From DASQFI01 sp963780895 (GTDB lineage Bacteria; Acidobacteriota; Vicinamibacteria; Vicinamibacterales; SCN-69-37), in assembly GCA_963780895.1 (NCBI GenBank), contig CAWAEG010000011.1:62001-126000 (forward strand): DNA of 64,000 bases, given 5' to 3'. Shown here piece by piece: positions 35,007 through 44,126 of this stretch. A model generated the notes under the pieces. The model was not told the origin of the DNA. It worked only from the letters and a program-made list of their open reading frames with translations, and did no database searches. How positions within the stretch are numbered: the stretch's first letter is position 1; the number at the start of each line of letters is the position of its first letter. The translations under genes were made by a program, and so were the position numbers.

Positions 35007-36366
35007 ATGACCTTCGACGTGCATCGCAAACGGGTCGTCGTCGTGGGGGGAGGCCGGAGCGGCCACGCCGCGGCGGAGCTGCTCGTCTCGAAGGGCGCGC
35101 AGGTCGTCTTGAGCGACACGGGTCAGGCGCTCGACGGCGCCGACGAGCTTCGCGCGCGCGGGATCGAGGTCGAGCTGGGTCCACACCGGGCGGACCGGTT
35201 CGCCGCCGCGGATCTCATCGTCGTGAGCCCCGGTGTGCCGTTCGACCAGGAAGCGCTCGTGGCCGCCCGGGCGGTCGGCGTGCCGGTCATTGGCGAGATC
35301 GAGCTCGCCTCGCGATGGCTCTCCGGCCGTGTCATTGCGATCACCGGCACGAAGGGGAAGTCGACGACGACGACGCTTGCGGCTCGAATGCTGACCGAAG
35401 CCGGCTTCGACGTCACGGCCGGCGGCAATCTCGGCACGGCGTTGAGCGCGCAGGTGGCCGAATCGCGGCCCTCGTCGCTGCACGTGGTGGAAGTGAGCAG
35501 CTTTCAGCTCGAGGCCACCGACACGTTCCGTCCCTGGATTGCCGTTCTGCTCAATCTGGCGCACGACCACCTCGATCGGCACGGATCGTTCGAGGCGTAC
35601 GGTCGGGCCAAGGCGCGCGTCTTCGCGAATCAGACGCCTGCGGACTGGGCCGTGGTCAACGCCGACGATCCCGCGGCGCTGGAGCTGGCGCGAAACGCCC
35701 GAGCACGCCGGTTCGATTTCGGCGTGCAGACGCCGGTGACGCCGGGCGTGACGGTCGACGGCGGCCAGATTGTTCGCCGCGGCCCGACGGGCGCGACGCC
35801 GCTGCTGCCCGTCACGTCCGTACGGCTTCCGGGCCGGCACCTGCTGGACGATGTCCTGGCGGCCGCGGCCGTCGGCACGCTCGCGGGTGTCCCGCCTGGC
35901 GGCGATGCGCCGCGCAGTGGAAGGCTTCAACGGCCTCGAGCACGCGCTGGAGCGCGTGGCCGAGATCGACGGCATCCGGTTCGTGAACGACTCGAAGGCG
36001 ACGAATGTCGTCTCCGCCCGGCGCGCGATCGAAACCTTCGACCGCGGCGTGGTGGCCATCATGGGCGGCCGGTTCAAGGGCGGGGACCTCGCCGACCTGC
36101 GCGAGGCGGTCGCGCAGCGTGCGACGGCCGTCGTGGCGATCGGCGAGGCGACGCCGCTGATTCACGAGGCGCTCGACGGCGTGACGCCGATTCATGACGC
36201 GGCGTCGATGAGCGACGCGGTCCGTCAGGCGTTCGCGCTCGCGCGGCCGCGCGGTGTGGTGCTGCTCGCGCCGGCGTGCGCGAGCTTCGACATGTTTCGC
36301 GACTACGCCGAGCGTGGCCGCGCGTTCAAGGACGAGGTGGGAAAGTTGAAAAGCGCTCCAACTTAG
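35007..36366 (+). CDS. murD: UDP-MurNAc-L-alanine:D-glutamate ligase MurD (frameshifted)
   Basis: The first frame has VVVGGGRSGHAAAELL, SPGVPFDQ and the ATP loop ITGTKGKSTTTTLA. SSFQLEATDTFRPWIAVLLNLAHDHLDRH then marks the central domain (given here as adjoining motifs). From about 35890 the protein continues one frame later with EGFNGLEHALERV, FVNDSKATN and IMGGRFKGGDL, and ends with LLAPACASFDMF, all MurD signatures. The change needs one surplus base in the G/C run at about 35888-35905. Corrected length is about 452 residues, normal for MurD. Because murD is single-copy and essential, an assembly insertion is the likeliest cause. Confidence 0.93.
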
Positions 36367-36456
36367 AACTGAGAACTCTGAACTGAGAACTGGCGCGCCC
36401 AGGCGCGCGCCAGGGTTCCGCGTTCTCCGTTCAAAGTTCCACGTTCTGAGTTTCAA
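36366..36456. repeat. Inverted heptameric array (GAACNNN x4, GTTCNNN x6)
   Basis: Four units (GAACTGA, GAACTCT, GAACTGA, GAACTGG) begin at the last base of the murD stop. After exactly 21 bases come six units: GTTCCGC, GTTCTCC, GTTCAAA, GTTCCAC, GTTCTGA and GTTTCAA. The whole 91 bp is 13 heptads, with the two halves in inverted orientation. It is the first part of the 329-base murD-ftsW gap, which is otherwise filled by two further repeats. Confidence 0.75.
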
Positions 36457-36474
36457 GTGACGGAGTTTTTGGTT

Positions 36475-36550
36475 GCGGCCGGAGTGGAGCGCGCGTCGAC
36501 GCGCGAGCGTAACGAAGGCCGCCAGTCGGGGTGCAGGGGTCCCCGACGAT
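36475..36550 (+). repeat. Direct repeat flanking ftsW, upstream copy
   Basis: Begins GCGGCCGGAGTGGAGC; its last 50 bases (36501-36550) match 37874-37923 at 49 of 50 positions in the same orientation. It has no coding potential of its own. Confidence 0.75.
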
Positions 36551-36563
36551 GAATAAACGAGCA

Positions 36564-36675
36564 GTGAACAGTCATCAGATCGGGCGCGGCGGCAAGGAGC
36601 TGGCCGCTGGGAACACAGGCCGCCCCGGCCTGTGAGGCTGAGTGTCCTGGTCCAACCCGGCTGATGACTGTTGAC
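36564..36675. repeat. 112-bp element with 15-bp terminal inverted repeats
   Basis: Ends at 36564-36578 and 36661-36675 are complementary at 14 of 15 positions (core AACAGTCATCAG). Inside, 36614-36634 forms an 8-bp perfect stem with a 5-base loop (CACAGGCC and its complement). It ends 20 bases before the ftsW start and is a MITE candidate; no transposase is present. Confidence 0.55.
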
Positions 36676-36695
36676 CGCTCGGGAAATACAGATCC

Positions 36696-37815
36696 ATGGC
36701 CCGAACACTGAAGTCTGACAAATTGCTCTTCTGGGCCACGCTGCTGCTCGTCGGCATCAGCGTCGTCATGGTCTACAGCGCGTCGGCGGTGCAGGCGCTC
36801 GACAAGAGCCAGTTCTCGGGCGCCGTCCTGTTCCGGCAGTTGACCTGGGCCGTCCTCGGCGTGGTTCTGCTGCTGGTCTTCATGCGCATCGACTACCACA
36901 CGCTACCGGCAACCCGCCCTGATCTGGACGACACTGTCGATTGCGGTGGTGCTGCTCCTGGCCGTGTTCTTCTTCCCCGAACGCAACGGCACGCAGCGGT
37001 GGATCGTGATCGAGCCGATTTCCATCCAGCCCTCGGAGCTGGCAAAGCTGGTCGCGATCATGTTCGCGGCCGCGCTCCTCGAGCGCCGCATGCACCGCGT
37101 GAACGAAATCGCGTACACCCTGGCGCCGATTGGCATCATCACGCTGGGGCTCGCGAGCCTGATTGTCCTCGAGCCGGACTTCGGGACCGCGGCGGTGCTC
37201 GTCCTCGTCGTGACGTCGATCGTCTTCTCGGCCGGTCTGAGCTATCGCTACTTGATCGGCGCGGCGCTCCTGATGGCCCCGGTGGCGACCGCCGTGCTCG
37301 TGGCGGCGCCGTACCGCCGAAGGCGCCTGACGGCCTTCATGGATCCGTCGAGCGATCCGCTCGGCCTCAACTTCCAGCTGAACCAGTCGCTGATCGCCGT
37401 CGGGTCTGGCGGTCCGCTCGGCACCGGCCTGATGGCCGGCATCCAGAAGCTGTACTACCTTCCCGAAGCGCACACGGACTTCATCTTCGCCGTCGCCGGC
37501 GAGGAGCTCGGACTGCTGGGCACCGGGCTGATCCTCGTCTGCTTCGGAGTGATGGGATGGCGCGGGCTCCGCACGTCGCTGCTCGCCCCGGACCGGTTCG
37601 GATCGCTCCTCGCGCTCGGGCTCACGATGATGGTCCTGCTTCAGGCGTTCGTGAACATGAGCGTCGTGCTGGGCCTGCTGCCGACGAAAGGGATTCCCCT
37701 GCCGTTCGTGAGCAACGGCGGATCGTCGCTCGTGATCAACCTGGTCGCGATGGGGATCTTGCTCAACATCTCGCAGCAGTCATCGCCGACGGCGGCGGCG
37801 ACGGCGGCTGCGTGA
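36696..37815 (+). CDS. ftsW: Peptidoglycan glycosyltransferase FtsW (frameshifted)
   Basis: A SEDS-family polymerase that extends glycan strands at the septum with FtsI. The first frame gives helix 1 and 2 (FWATLLLVGISVVMVYSASA, then LTWAVLGVVLLLVF). After one surplus base at about 36903, the next frame continues YRQPALIWTTLSIAVVLLL, then PISIQPSELAKL with the conserved PSE motif. GSGGPLGTGLMAG, LPEAHTDFIFAVAGEELG and PFVSNGGSSL follow. The corrected protein is about 372 residues with ten helices. It is bordered by two copies of a direct repeat. Loss of this gene is not expected, so the shift is probably an assembly error. Confidence 0.93.
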
Positions 37816-37817
37816 TA

Positions 37818-37923
37818 GCGGCTGGAGTGGAGCCGCCTTCGCCAAGGCTACGGCGCCCAAGGCGAGCGTCGAAGCGCGAGCGTAACGAAGGCCGCCAGTC
37901 GGGGTGCAGGGGCCCCCGACGAT
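37818..37923 (+). repeat. Direct repeat flanking ftsW, downstream copy
   Basis: Starts two bases after the ftsW stop with GCGGCTGGAGTGGAGC. It carries about 30 extra bases (including a CGCCTTCGCC/GGCGCCCAAGGCG segment able to pair) and ends with the 50-base core shared with 36501-36550. Confidence 0.75.
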
Positions 37924-37954
37924 CAAGCAGGGAGTGCCGGTAGGGTGCGCGCGG

Positions 37955-39058
37955 ATGAGCGTGGATCGGCGGAGTCTGGCGATCGTCGTGGCCGGGGGCG
38001 GAACGGGCGGTCATCTCTATCCGGGGATTGCCGTCGCGCGCGAGCTGCTTCGCCGGATGCCGGGCGCGCGGGTCACGTTCGCCGGCACGGCTCGCGGACT
38101 GGAGGCGCGCGTGGTGCCGAAGGAGGGCTTCGAGCTCGACATGATTCGAAGCGCCGGGCTGAAGGGGAAGTCGCTGATGTCGCGCCTGCGCGGCGCCGCG
38201 CTGCTGCCGATGGGGCTGGTCGACGCGACGCGAATCATCCTGCGGCGGAAGCCGGACGTGGTGATGGGCGTCGGCGGCTACAGCTCGGGACCGGTCGTGC
38301 TCCTCGCGGCTCTCGGCGGCATCCCGACGATGGTGCTCGAGCAGAACGCGGTGCCGGGGCTGACGAATCGAGTGCTGGCGCGATGGGTCCGCGCCGCGGC
38401 GGTCACGTTCGAGGAGACGCTGGAGCATTTTCGCGGGAGGGGGTTTGTCGCGGGCAATCCGGTTCGGCGTGAGTTCTTCGACGTGCCCGAAAGGCCGCGC
38501 GTCGACGGTCAGACGCGGAAGGCTCGGATCCTAGTCCTTGGCGGCTCCCAGGGTGCGCGCGGGATCAACCTGGCCATGGTGGCGGCGGCGCCGGAGCTGG
38601 CAAGACGGCGGCCTGATATCGAGCTCGTCCACCAGACGGGCGAGCGAGAGCTGGCGCAGGTTCGAGAGGCGTACCAGCGGGCGGGCGTGGAGGCTCGGAT
38701 CGTCGCCTTTCTGGACGCCGTGGCTGACGAGATGACGGCGGCGGATTTGATCATCTCGCGAGCCGGTGCGACCGCGCTCGCGGAGCTGGCGGCGGCGGGG
38801 CGGCCGGCGATCCTCGTGCCGTTCCCCGCGGCGACCGACGACCACCAGCGCAAGAACGCGCGCCTGGTCGCCGACGCGGGTGGGGCAGTGGTGATCGACG
38901 AGTCGGAGATCTCCGGCTCACGGCTGGCGGATGTCGCCGAGAGGTTGCTCGCCGACTCGCCGAAGCTGGCCGTGATGAGCCGTGCGATGCGGGGGCTGGC
39001 GCGTCCGGATGCGGCCTCGCGGATCGTCGATCGGCTGTTCGAGCTGGCGGGACGTTGA
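37955..39058 (+). CDS. murG: UDP-GlcNAc:lipid I N-acetylglucosaminyltransferase MurG
   Basis: This 367-residue GT28 enzyme has VVAGGGTGGHLYPGIAVA at the N-terminus and MGVGGYSSGPVVLLAAL in the acceptor half. EQNAVPGLTNRVLARW, LVLGGSQGARGIN and ISRAGATALAELAAAGRPAILVP follow, with PFPAATDDHQRKNA near the end. It converts lipid I to lipid II at the cytoplasmic face. ATG at 37955 follows the downstream ftsW repeat by about 30 bases, and its TGA is one base before the murC ATG. Confidence 0.95.
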   Translation: MSVDRRSLAIVVAGGGTGGHLYPGIAVARELLRRMPGARVTFAGTARGLEARVVPKEGFELDMIRSAGLKGKSLMSRLRGAALLPMGLVDATRIILRRKPDVVMGVGGYSSGPVVLLAALGGIPTMVLEQNAVPGLTNRVLARWVRAAAVTFEETLEHFRGRGFVAGNPVRREFFDVPERPRVDGQTRKARILVLGGSQGARGINLAMVAAAPELARRRPDIELVHQTGERELAQVREAYQRAGVEARIVAFLDAVADEMTAADLIISRAGATALAELAAAGRPAILVPFPAATDDHQRKNARLVADAGGAVVIDESEISGSRLADVAERLLADSPKLAVMSRAMRGLARPDAASRIVDRLFELAGR

Positions 39059-39059
39059 G

Positions 39060-40460
39060 ATGCTGGGCCGGACTCGGCGCGTGCATTTCGTCGGGATTGG
39101 CGGAATCGGGATGAGCGGAATTGCGGAGCTGCTCGTGAACCTTGGGTACTCGGTGACCGGATCGGACCTTCGCCGGTCCGAGCTGACCGACCGGCTCGCC
39201 TCGCTTGGGGTGGGCGTCTCGGCCGGCCATGCCGCCGCGAATCTCGGCGACGCCGACGTCGTCGTCGTGTCCTCCGCCGTGGGCGAGGACAACCCCGAGG
39301 TCGCGGCTGCCCGCGCGAGGCACGTGCCCGTCATCCCGCGCGCGGAAATGCTGGCCGAGCTCATGCGTCTGCGGGTGGGCATCGCGATCGCCGGGGCGCA
39401 CGGCAAGACGACGACGACCTCGATGGTGGCGTGGATGCTCGAGCGCGCGGGTCTCGATCCGACGGCGGTCATCGGCGGCAAGCTCAGCGCGTTCGGCAGC
39501 AACGCCCGCCTCGGAGGCGGCGACTACATGGTTGCCGAAGCCGACGAAAGCGATCGGTCGTTCCTGAAGCTCTCGCCGACGATCGCCGTTCTGACCAACA
39601 TCGATCGCGAGCACATGGAGGCGTACGGGACGTTCGACGCCCTGGTGGACGCGTTTGCCGATTTCGCTGGGCGGGTGCCGTTCTACGGCGCCGTGGTCGC
39701 GTGCCGGGACGACCGTCCGGTCGCGGCGCTGCTGCCACGGTTGACCCGCCGGATCGTGACGTACGGATTCGATGAGGACGCCGATGTCCGCGGGGTCGAT
39801 CCGGTCACGGACGGCCGCTCGGGACGATGCGCGGTCAGGTATCAGGTACGCGGTCTGCCGCACGGGACGGGGTCCGGCACGCTCACGCTCGCCGTTCCCG
39901 GCCGGCACAACCTGCAGAACGCGCTCGGGGCGATCGCCGTCGGCCTCGAAGTGGGCGTGCCCTTCGATCGCATCATTGGCGCGCTGGCGGAGTTCCGCGG
40001 CGCCGACCGGCGCTACCAGATCAGGGGGTCGGTGAACGGCGTGACGGTGGTCGACGACTACGGCCATCATCCGACCGAGATCGCCGCCGTGCTCCGCGCG
40101 GCGCGCGACGGCCGGCCCTCGCGGATCGTCGCCGTGTTTCAACCGCACCGGTTCAGCCGCACGCGTGACCTGCTCGACGAGTTCGGCCCGGCGCTGGCGC
40201 TCGCCGACGAGGTCGTGCTGCTCGACATCTACGCAGCCGGGGAGCCGCCGATTCCCGGCGTCACTCTCGACACGCTCGCCGCGGCGGTGCGGCGCGACGT
40301 GAAGAGCCTGCACGTCGTCGCCGACTTCGACCAGGCCGCTTCAGCCATTGGACGGCTCTCGCGGCCGGGCGACGTGGTCGTCACGCTGGGCGCGGGCTCG
40401 ATCGGCACGTTGCCCGAGCGGATTCTTCGGGCGCTCGGCGCCGAGGAGGTGCGGAAGTGA
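39060..40460 (+). CDS. murC: UDP-MurNAc:L-alanine ligase MurC
   Basis: This 466-residue Mur ligase has VHFVGIGGIGMSGIAELL at the N-terminus, the ATP loop IAGAHGKTTTTSM at about 113, EADESDRSFLKL and TNIDREHMEAYG. PGRHNLQNALGAIAV and DDYGHHPTEIAAVL follow. It starts the UDP-MurNAc peptide pathway by adding L-Ala. Its ATG lies one base after the murG stop, and its TGA overlaps the ftsQ GTG. In many clusters murB and ddl follow murC; here they are absent. Confidence 0.95.
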   Translation: MLGRTRRVHFVGIGGIGMSGIAELLVNLGYSVTGSDLRRSELTDRLASLGVGVSAGHAAANLGDADVVVVSSAVGEDNPEVAAARARHVPVIPRAEMLAELMRLRVGIAIAGAHGKTTTTSMVAWMLERAGLDPTAVIGGKLSAFGSNARLGGGDYMVAEADESDRSFLKLSPTIAVLTNIDREHMEAYGTFDALVDAFADFAGRVPFYGAVVACRDDRPVAALLPRLTRRIVTYGFDEDADVRGVDPVTDGRSGRCAVRYQVRGLPHGTGSGTLTLAVPGRHNLQNALGAIAVGLEVGVPFDRIIGALAEFRGADRRYQIRGSVNGVTVVDDYGHHPTEIAAVLRAARDGRPSRIVAVFQPHRFSRTRDLLDEFGPALALADEVVLLDIYAAGEPPIPGVTLDTLAAAVRRDVKSLHVVADFDQAASAIGRLSRPGDVVVTLGAGSIGTLPERILRALGAEEVRK

Positions 40461-41329
40461 GCCGCGCCTCAGCGCGTCGCGGTTTGCCGCCGGCGGCATC
40501 AGGCGTCGCGGCGCCGGCCGATCGGCGCTTCCGCCGCCCGGACGTGCGGCCGGGCACGCGCAAGCAGATCGGCCTGTTCGTCTGGCGGATCGCGCGCGTT
40601 GGTCTCGTCGTCGGCGCGACCCTCACGGCCGGCACCTGGGGCGCGCGCGCACTGCTCGAGTCCTCGCTGCTCACCGTCAAGCACATCACGGTCTACGGCA
40701 ATAGCCGGTTGTCGACGCAGGAAGTCGAAGCGCTGCTCCACGGCCTCCGGTCCGAGCGGATCCTCAACGTCGATTTCGGGGCGTACCGGAAGCGTGTCAT
40801 GGACTCGCCGTGGGTGGCCGATGTCTCGATTCGGCGTGTCTTGCCGTCGACGGTCGTGCTGCGGGTCGTCGAGCGCGTGCCGATGGCGGTCGCGCGGCTC
40901 GGTCCGCAGCTCTATCTGGTGGACAGCACGGGCGCGATCATGGACGAGTTCAGCCCGCAGTACCGCGAGTTCGATCTGCCGATCGTCGACGGTCTCGTGG
41001 CGGCCTCGCGCAGCGGACCGGTGACGGATGCCGCCCGCGTGCTCCTCACCGGCCGCTTCATCGACGCGCTGGCCTCGCGCCCCGACTTGCGCAAGCGCGT
41101 GTCGCAGGTGGACGTGTCAAACGAGCGCGATCTCGTCGCGATTCTGGACAACGGGCCCGAGGCGCTGCACCTGGGCGACGCGCGGTTCGTGGAACGGCTG
41201 ACGACGTACTTCGAAATCAGCCAGACTCTGCACGAGCAGTTCTCGGAGCTCGACTATGTGGACTTGAGGTTCGACGAGCGAGTGTACGTCCGTCCCCGCG
41301 GCCGTTCCGCGGCGGCGGTGAAGAAATGA
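40457..41329 (+). CDS. ftsQ: Cell division protein FtsQ
   Basis: This 290-residue bitopic protein has a basic, disordered N-terminus of about 38 residues, a membrane helix at about 42-62, and a POTRA domain starting at LLTVKHITVYGNSRLSTQEV. SPWVADVSIRRVLPSTVVLRVVERVP and LVDSTGAIMDEF follow, the latter typical of FtsQ/DivIB. It links early and late division proteins through FtsL and FtsB. GTG at 40457 overlaps the murC stop as GTGA. Confidence 0.92.
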   Translation: MSRASARRGLPPAASGVAAPADRRFRRPDVRPGTRKQIGLFVWRIARVGLVVGATLTAGTWGARALLESSLLTVKHITVYGNSRLSTQEVEALLHGLRSERILNVDFGAYRKRVMDSPWVADVSIRRVLPSTVVLRVVERVPMAVARLGPQLYLVDSTGAIMDEFSPQYREFDLPIVDGLVAASRSGPVTDAARVLLTGRFIDALASRPDLRKRVSQVDVSNERDLVAILDNGPEALHLGDARFVERLTTYFEISQTLHEQFSELDYVDLRFDERVYVRPRGRSAAAVKK

Positions 41330-41348
41330 GCCGAACCGTGAGGCATTG

Positions 41349-42581
41349 ATGGCACGCAAAGAACGGTACCTGGTCGGGCTCGACGTCGGCACGTCCAAAG
41401 TCTCCGCCATCGTCGGCGAGGTGATGGACGACGGCGGGCTCGACATCATCGGCATCGGCCTGGCCGAGTCGAAAGGCATCCGCCGCGGGGTGGTGAACAA
41501 CGTGGACACGGCGGGTGACGCGATCAAGCGCGCGCTCGACGAGGCGGAGCTCACGGCGGGCGTCGAGATCGACAGCGTCTACCTGGCGCTCTCGGGTGCC
41601 CACGTGAAGGCCTTCAACAGCCGCGGCGTGGTCGCCGTGGCGGGGCGCAACCGCGAGATCGCGCGCGACGACGTGAAGCGGGCGATCGACGCGGCCCGGG
41701 CGGTGGCACTGCCGGGTGGACGCGAGATTCTCCACGTGCTGCCGCAGGACTTCGTCGTGGACGACCAGGACGGCATCGCGGTGCCGGTCGGCATGACCGG
41801 CAGCCGCCTCGAAGTGAACGTCCACGTCGTCACCGGCAGCTCGTCGTCGATGCAGAACATGATCGCGTGCGTCAACCGCGCGGGCGTCGAGGTCGTCGAG
41901 ACCGCGCTCGAGCAGCTTGCCGCCAGCGAATCCGTGCTCACGCCGGATGAAAAGGAGCTCGGCGTCGCGCTGGTGGACGTCGGCGGCGGCACGACCGACT
42001 TCGCGGTCTTCGAGCGCGGCAGCCTCTGGCACACGGGCGTGCTGCCGATCGGCGGCGATCACTTCACGAACGACATCGCCGTCGGTCTCCGGATGCCGAT
42101 CCCCGACGCGGAGAAGCTCAAGCGCCGGTCGGGCTGCGCGCTCACCGCGCTCGTGCCCGAAGACGAGACGATGGAGGTGGCGAGCATCGCCGGTCGCCGC
42201 GCGCGCACGATGCCGCGGCGCGTGCTGTCGGAGATCCTCCAGCCGCGCGCCGAAGAGATCTGCCACATGTTCTGGGACGAGATCCGGCGCGCCGGCTACG
42301 AGAAGTCGCTCAACTCCGGCATCGTGCTGACGGGCGGCGCCGCGATGCTCGAAGGCATGGCCGAAATCGCCGAGCAGATTTTCGATCTGCCGGTCCGCCG
42401 CGCGGCGCCCGAAGGCGTCGGCGGTCTCGCCGATCACGTCAACAACCCGGCGTTCGCGACGTCGGTCGGGCTCGTGCTCTACATGCACCGGAATCTGATG
42501 ATCGATCCGCCCCGCGTCGGCGCCGGCACGCTCGGCCGCATCACCGGACGGCTGCGGACGTTGTTCAAAGAGTTCTTCTGA
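41349..42581 (+). CDS. ftsA: Cell division protein FtsA
   Basis: This 410-residue actin-fold protein has phosphate loop 1 (VGLDVGTSKVSAIVGE), the 1C domain after residue 80, phosphate loop 2 (LVDVGGGTTDFAVF) and the adenosine motif LTGGAAMLEGM. The C-terminal 15 residues (GRLRTLFKEFF region) form an amphipathic membrane-targeting helix. FtsA tethers FtsZ filaments to the membrane and activates FtsQLB-WI. ATG at 41349 has GAGG five bases upstream. Confidence 0.95.
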   Translation: MARKERYLVGLDVGTSKVSAIVGEVMDDGGLDIIGIGLAESKGIRRGVVNNVDTAGDAIKRALDEAELTAGVEIDSVYLALSGAHVKAFNSRGVVAVAGRNREIARDDVKRAIDAARAVALPGGREILHVLPQDFVVDDQDGIAVPVGMTGSRLEVNVHVVTGSSSSMQNMIACVNRAGVEVVETALEQLAASESVLTPDEKELGVALVDVGGGTTDFAVFERGSLWHTGVLPIGGDHFTNDIAVGLRMPIPDAEKLKRRSGCALTALVPEDETMEVASIAGRRARTMPRRVLSEILQPRAEEICHMFWDEIRRAGYEKSLNSGIVLTGGAAMLEGMAEIAEQIFDLPVRRAAPEGVGGLADHVNNPAFATSVGLVLYMHRNLMIDPPRVGAGTLGRITGRLRTLFKEFF

Positions 42582-42611
42582 AGACGGCCCCTACACACGA
42601 GGAGTACCACC

Positions 42612-43874
42612 ATGGATGTTCGCCACACCCGCCGCCCCGAGAAACTTCGACTGCTGCTCGACGAGCAACTCGTCCGGGCCGGCGCCCGCATCAAGGTCGT
42701 CGGCGTGGGCGGCGGCGGCAGCAACGCCGTCAACCGGATGATGCAAGGCGGCCTCAGCGGCGTCGAGTTCATCGTCGCGAACACCGACCAGCAGGCGCTG
42801 CGCAACAACTCGGCGCCGATCAAGATTCAGATCGGCGAGCAGCTCACGCACGGTCTCGGCGCCGGCGCCGACCCGGAGGTGGGCCGCGCCGCGGCCCTCG
42901 AAGACACCGACAAGATTCTCGAGGTGCTGACCGGCGCGGATCTCGTGTTCGTCACGACCGGCCTCGGCGGCGGCACCGGCACCGGCGCCGCGCCCGTGAT
43001 CGCCAGCCTCGCGAACCAGATGGGCGCGCTCACGGTGGCCGTCGTCACCAAGCCCTTCAAGTTCGAGGGCCGCAAACGGCACGTGCAGGCCGAAGACGGG
43101 CTGAACGAGCTCGCCGACGCCGTCGACACGATGATCATGATCCCGAACGAGCGCCTGCTCTCGACGATCGATCGGGCCACGAGCATGTCGGACGCGTTCG
43201 CGCGCGCCGACGACGTCCTGCGCCAGGCCATTCAGGGGATCTCGGACCTGATTCTGGTGCCGGGGCTCATCAACCTGGACTTCGCCGACGTGAAGACGAT
43301 CATGTCGCGCATGGGCATCGCGATCATGGGCACCGGCGTCGCGACCGGCGAAGATCGCGCACGCCTGGCCGCCACCGCGGCCGTGTCGAGCCCGCTGCTC
43401 GAAGACAACTCGATGACGGGCGCCCGCGGGGTCATCATCAACGTCACCGGCGGCCCGGACCTGACACTCTCCGAAGTGAGTGAAGCGTCGGACATCATCT
43501 ACAGCGCCGCGCACGAAGACGCCAACATCATCTTTGGCGCCGTCGTCGATCACTCGATGGAAGGCAAGGTGAAGATCACCGTCATCGCGACGGGGTTCGA
43601 TCGCCTGCGCGTGTCGCAGTCGCCGGCGTCCGAAGCTGCCAAGAGAACGCCGATCGAACTGACGGGTTACGCCGCGGTCGCGCGCGCCCAGACGCCGGAG
43701 CCGCTCATCGCGAACACGAGCCGCGTGATCGTGTCCCGACGCCGAGGACTCGATCTGCCGGCGCTGCCCGTCCCCGCACGGGCCACCGAGGCCGCCGATA
43801 TCGCCGAAGCCACCGACGATCCGGAAGCGTCGCCGTTCGATGTGCCCGCGTTCCTCCGGAGGAGCGGGGGGTAG
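42612..43874 (+). CDS. ftsZ: Tubulin-like division GTPase FtsZ
   Basis: This 420-residue protein has IKVVGVGGGGSNAVNRM, the tubulin signature GGGTGTGAAPVI at about 121, NLDFADVKTIM in the T7 loop region and ATGFDR in the C-terminal domain. A variable linker of about 60 residues follows. The conserved C-terminal peptide DVPAFLRRSGG binds FtsA. GGAG lies 8 bases before the ATG. It is the last gene of the division cluster, followed by a repeat-rich gap. Confidence 0.96.
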   Translation: MDVRHTRRPEKLRLLLDEQLVRAGARIKVVGVGGGGSNAVNRMMQGGLSGVEFIVANTDQQALRNNSAPIKIQIGEQLTHGLGAGADPEVGRAAALEDTDKILEVLTGADLVFVTTGLGGGTGTGAAPVIASLANQMGALTVAVVTKPFKFEGRKRHVQAEDGLNELADAVDTMIMIPNERLLSTIDRATSMSDAFARADDVLRQAIQGISDLILVPGLINLDFADVKTIMSRMGIAIMGTGVATGEDRARLAATAAVSSPLLEDNSMTGARGVIINVTGGPDLTLSEVSEASDIIYSAAHEDANIIFGAVVDHSMEGKVKITVIATGFDRLRVSQSPASEAAKRTPIELTGYAAVARAQTPEPLIANTSRVIVSRRRGLDLPALPVPARATEAADIAEATDDPEASPFDVPAFLRRSGG

Positions 43875-43882
43875 ACGAGCGT

Positions 43883-44029
43883 AGGCCGAAGGCCAAAGGC
43901 CGGAGGCCGAGGCGAGGGCAGGGGCGAAAGGCCCTAGGCGGCCGCCCTAGGCCTAGGCCCACGCGACAGGGCGCGACATCACGTGATTGGCCCTTCGGCC
44001 TGGCCTTTGGCCTACGGCCTTCACCTAGG
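43883..44029. repeat. Post-ftsZ repeat region: AGGCCNN heptads and CCTAGG cluster
   Basis: AGGCCGA, AGGCCAA, AGGCCGG and AGGCCGA run in 7-bp register at 43883-43910. GGCCTTT, GGCCTAC and GGCCTTC, in inverted sense, run at 44002-44022. Between and beside them are CCTAGG palindromes at 43933, 43946, 43952 and 44024. The inverted halves could fold into a large GC-rich structure after ftsZ; there is no T tract. The rest of the gap up to 44126 shows nothing else. Confidence 0.65.
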
Positions 44030-44126
44030 CCTCCGCGCCGGGTGGCCGGACGTACAATCTCCAGTACCAGGAGCCGCGCCCGCGTCGCCGCGTCAGGCGG
44101 GGAGCGAGCACGGGGCTCCTGGCACT

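Noticed and set aside
42591..43553. A 320-residue minus-strand frame inside ftsZ
   Set aside because: It is a shadow of ftsZ caused by high GC at third codon positions, and its His/Arg/Asp-rich sequence has no family pattern.
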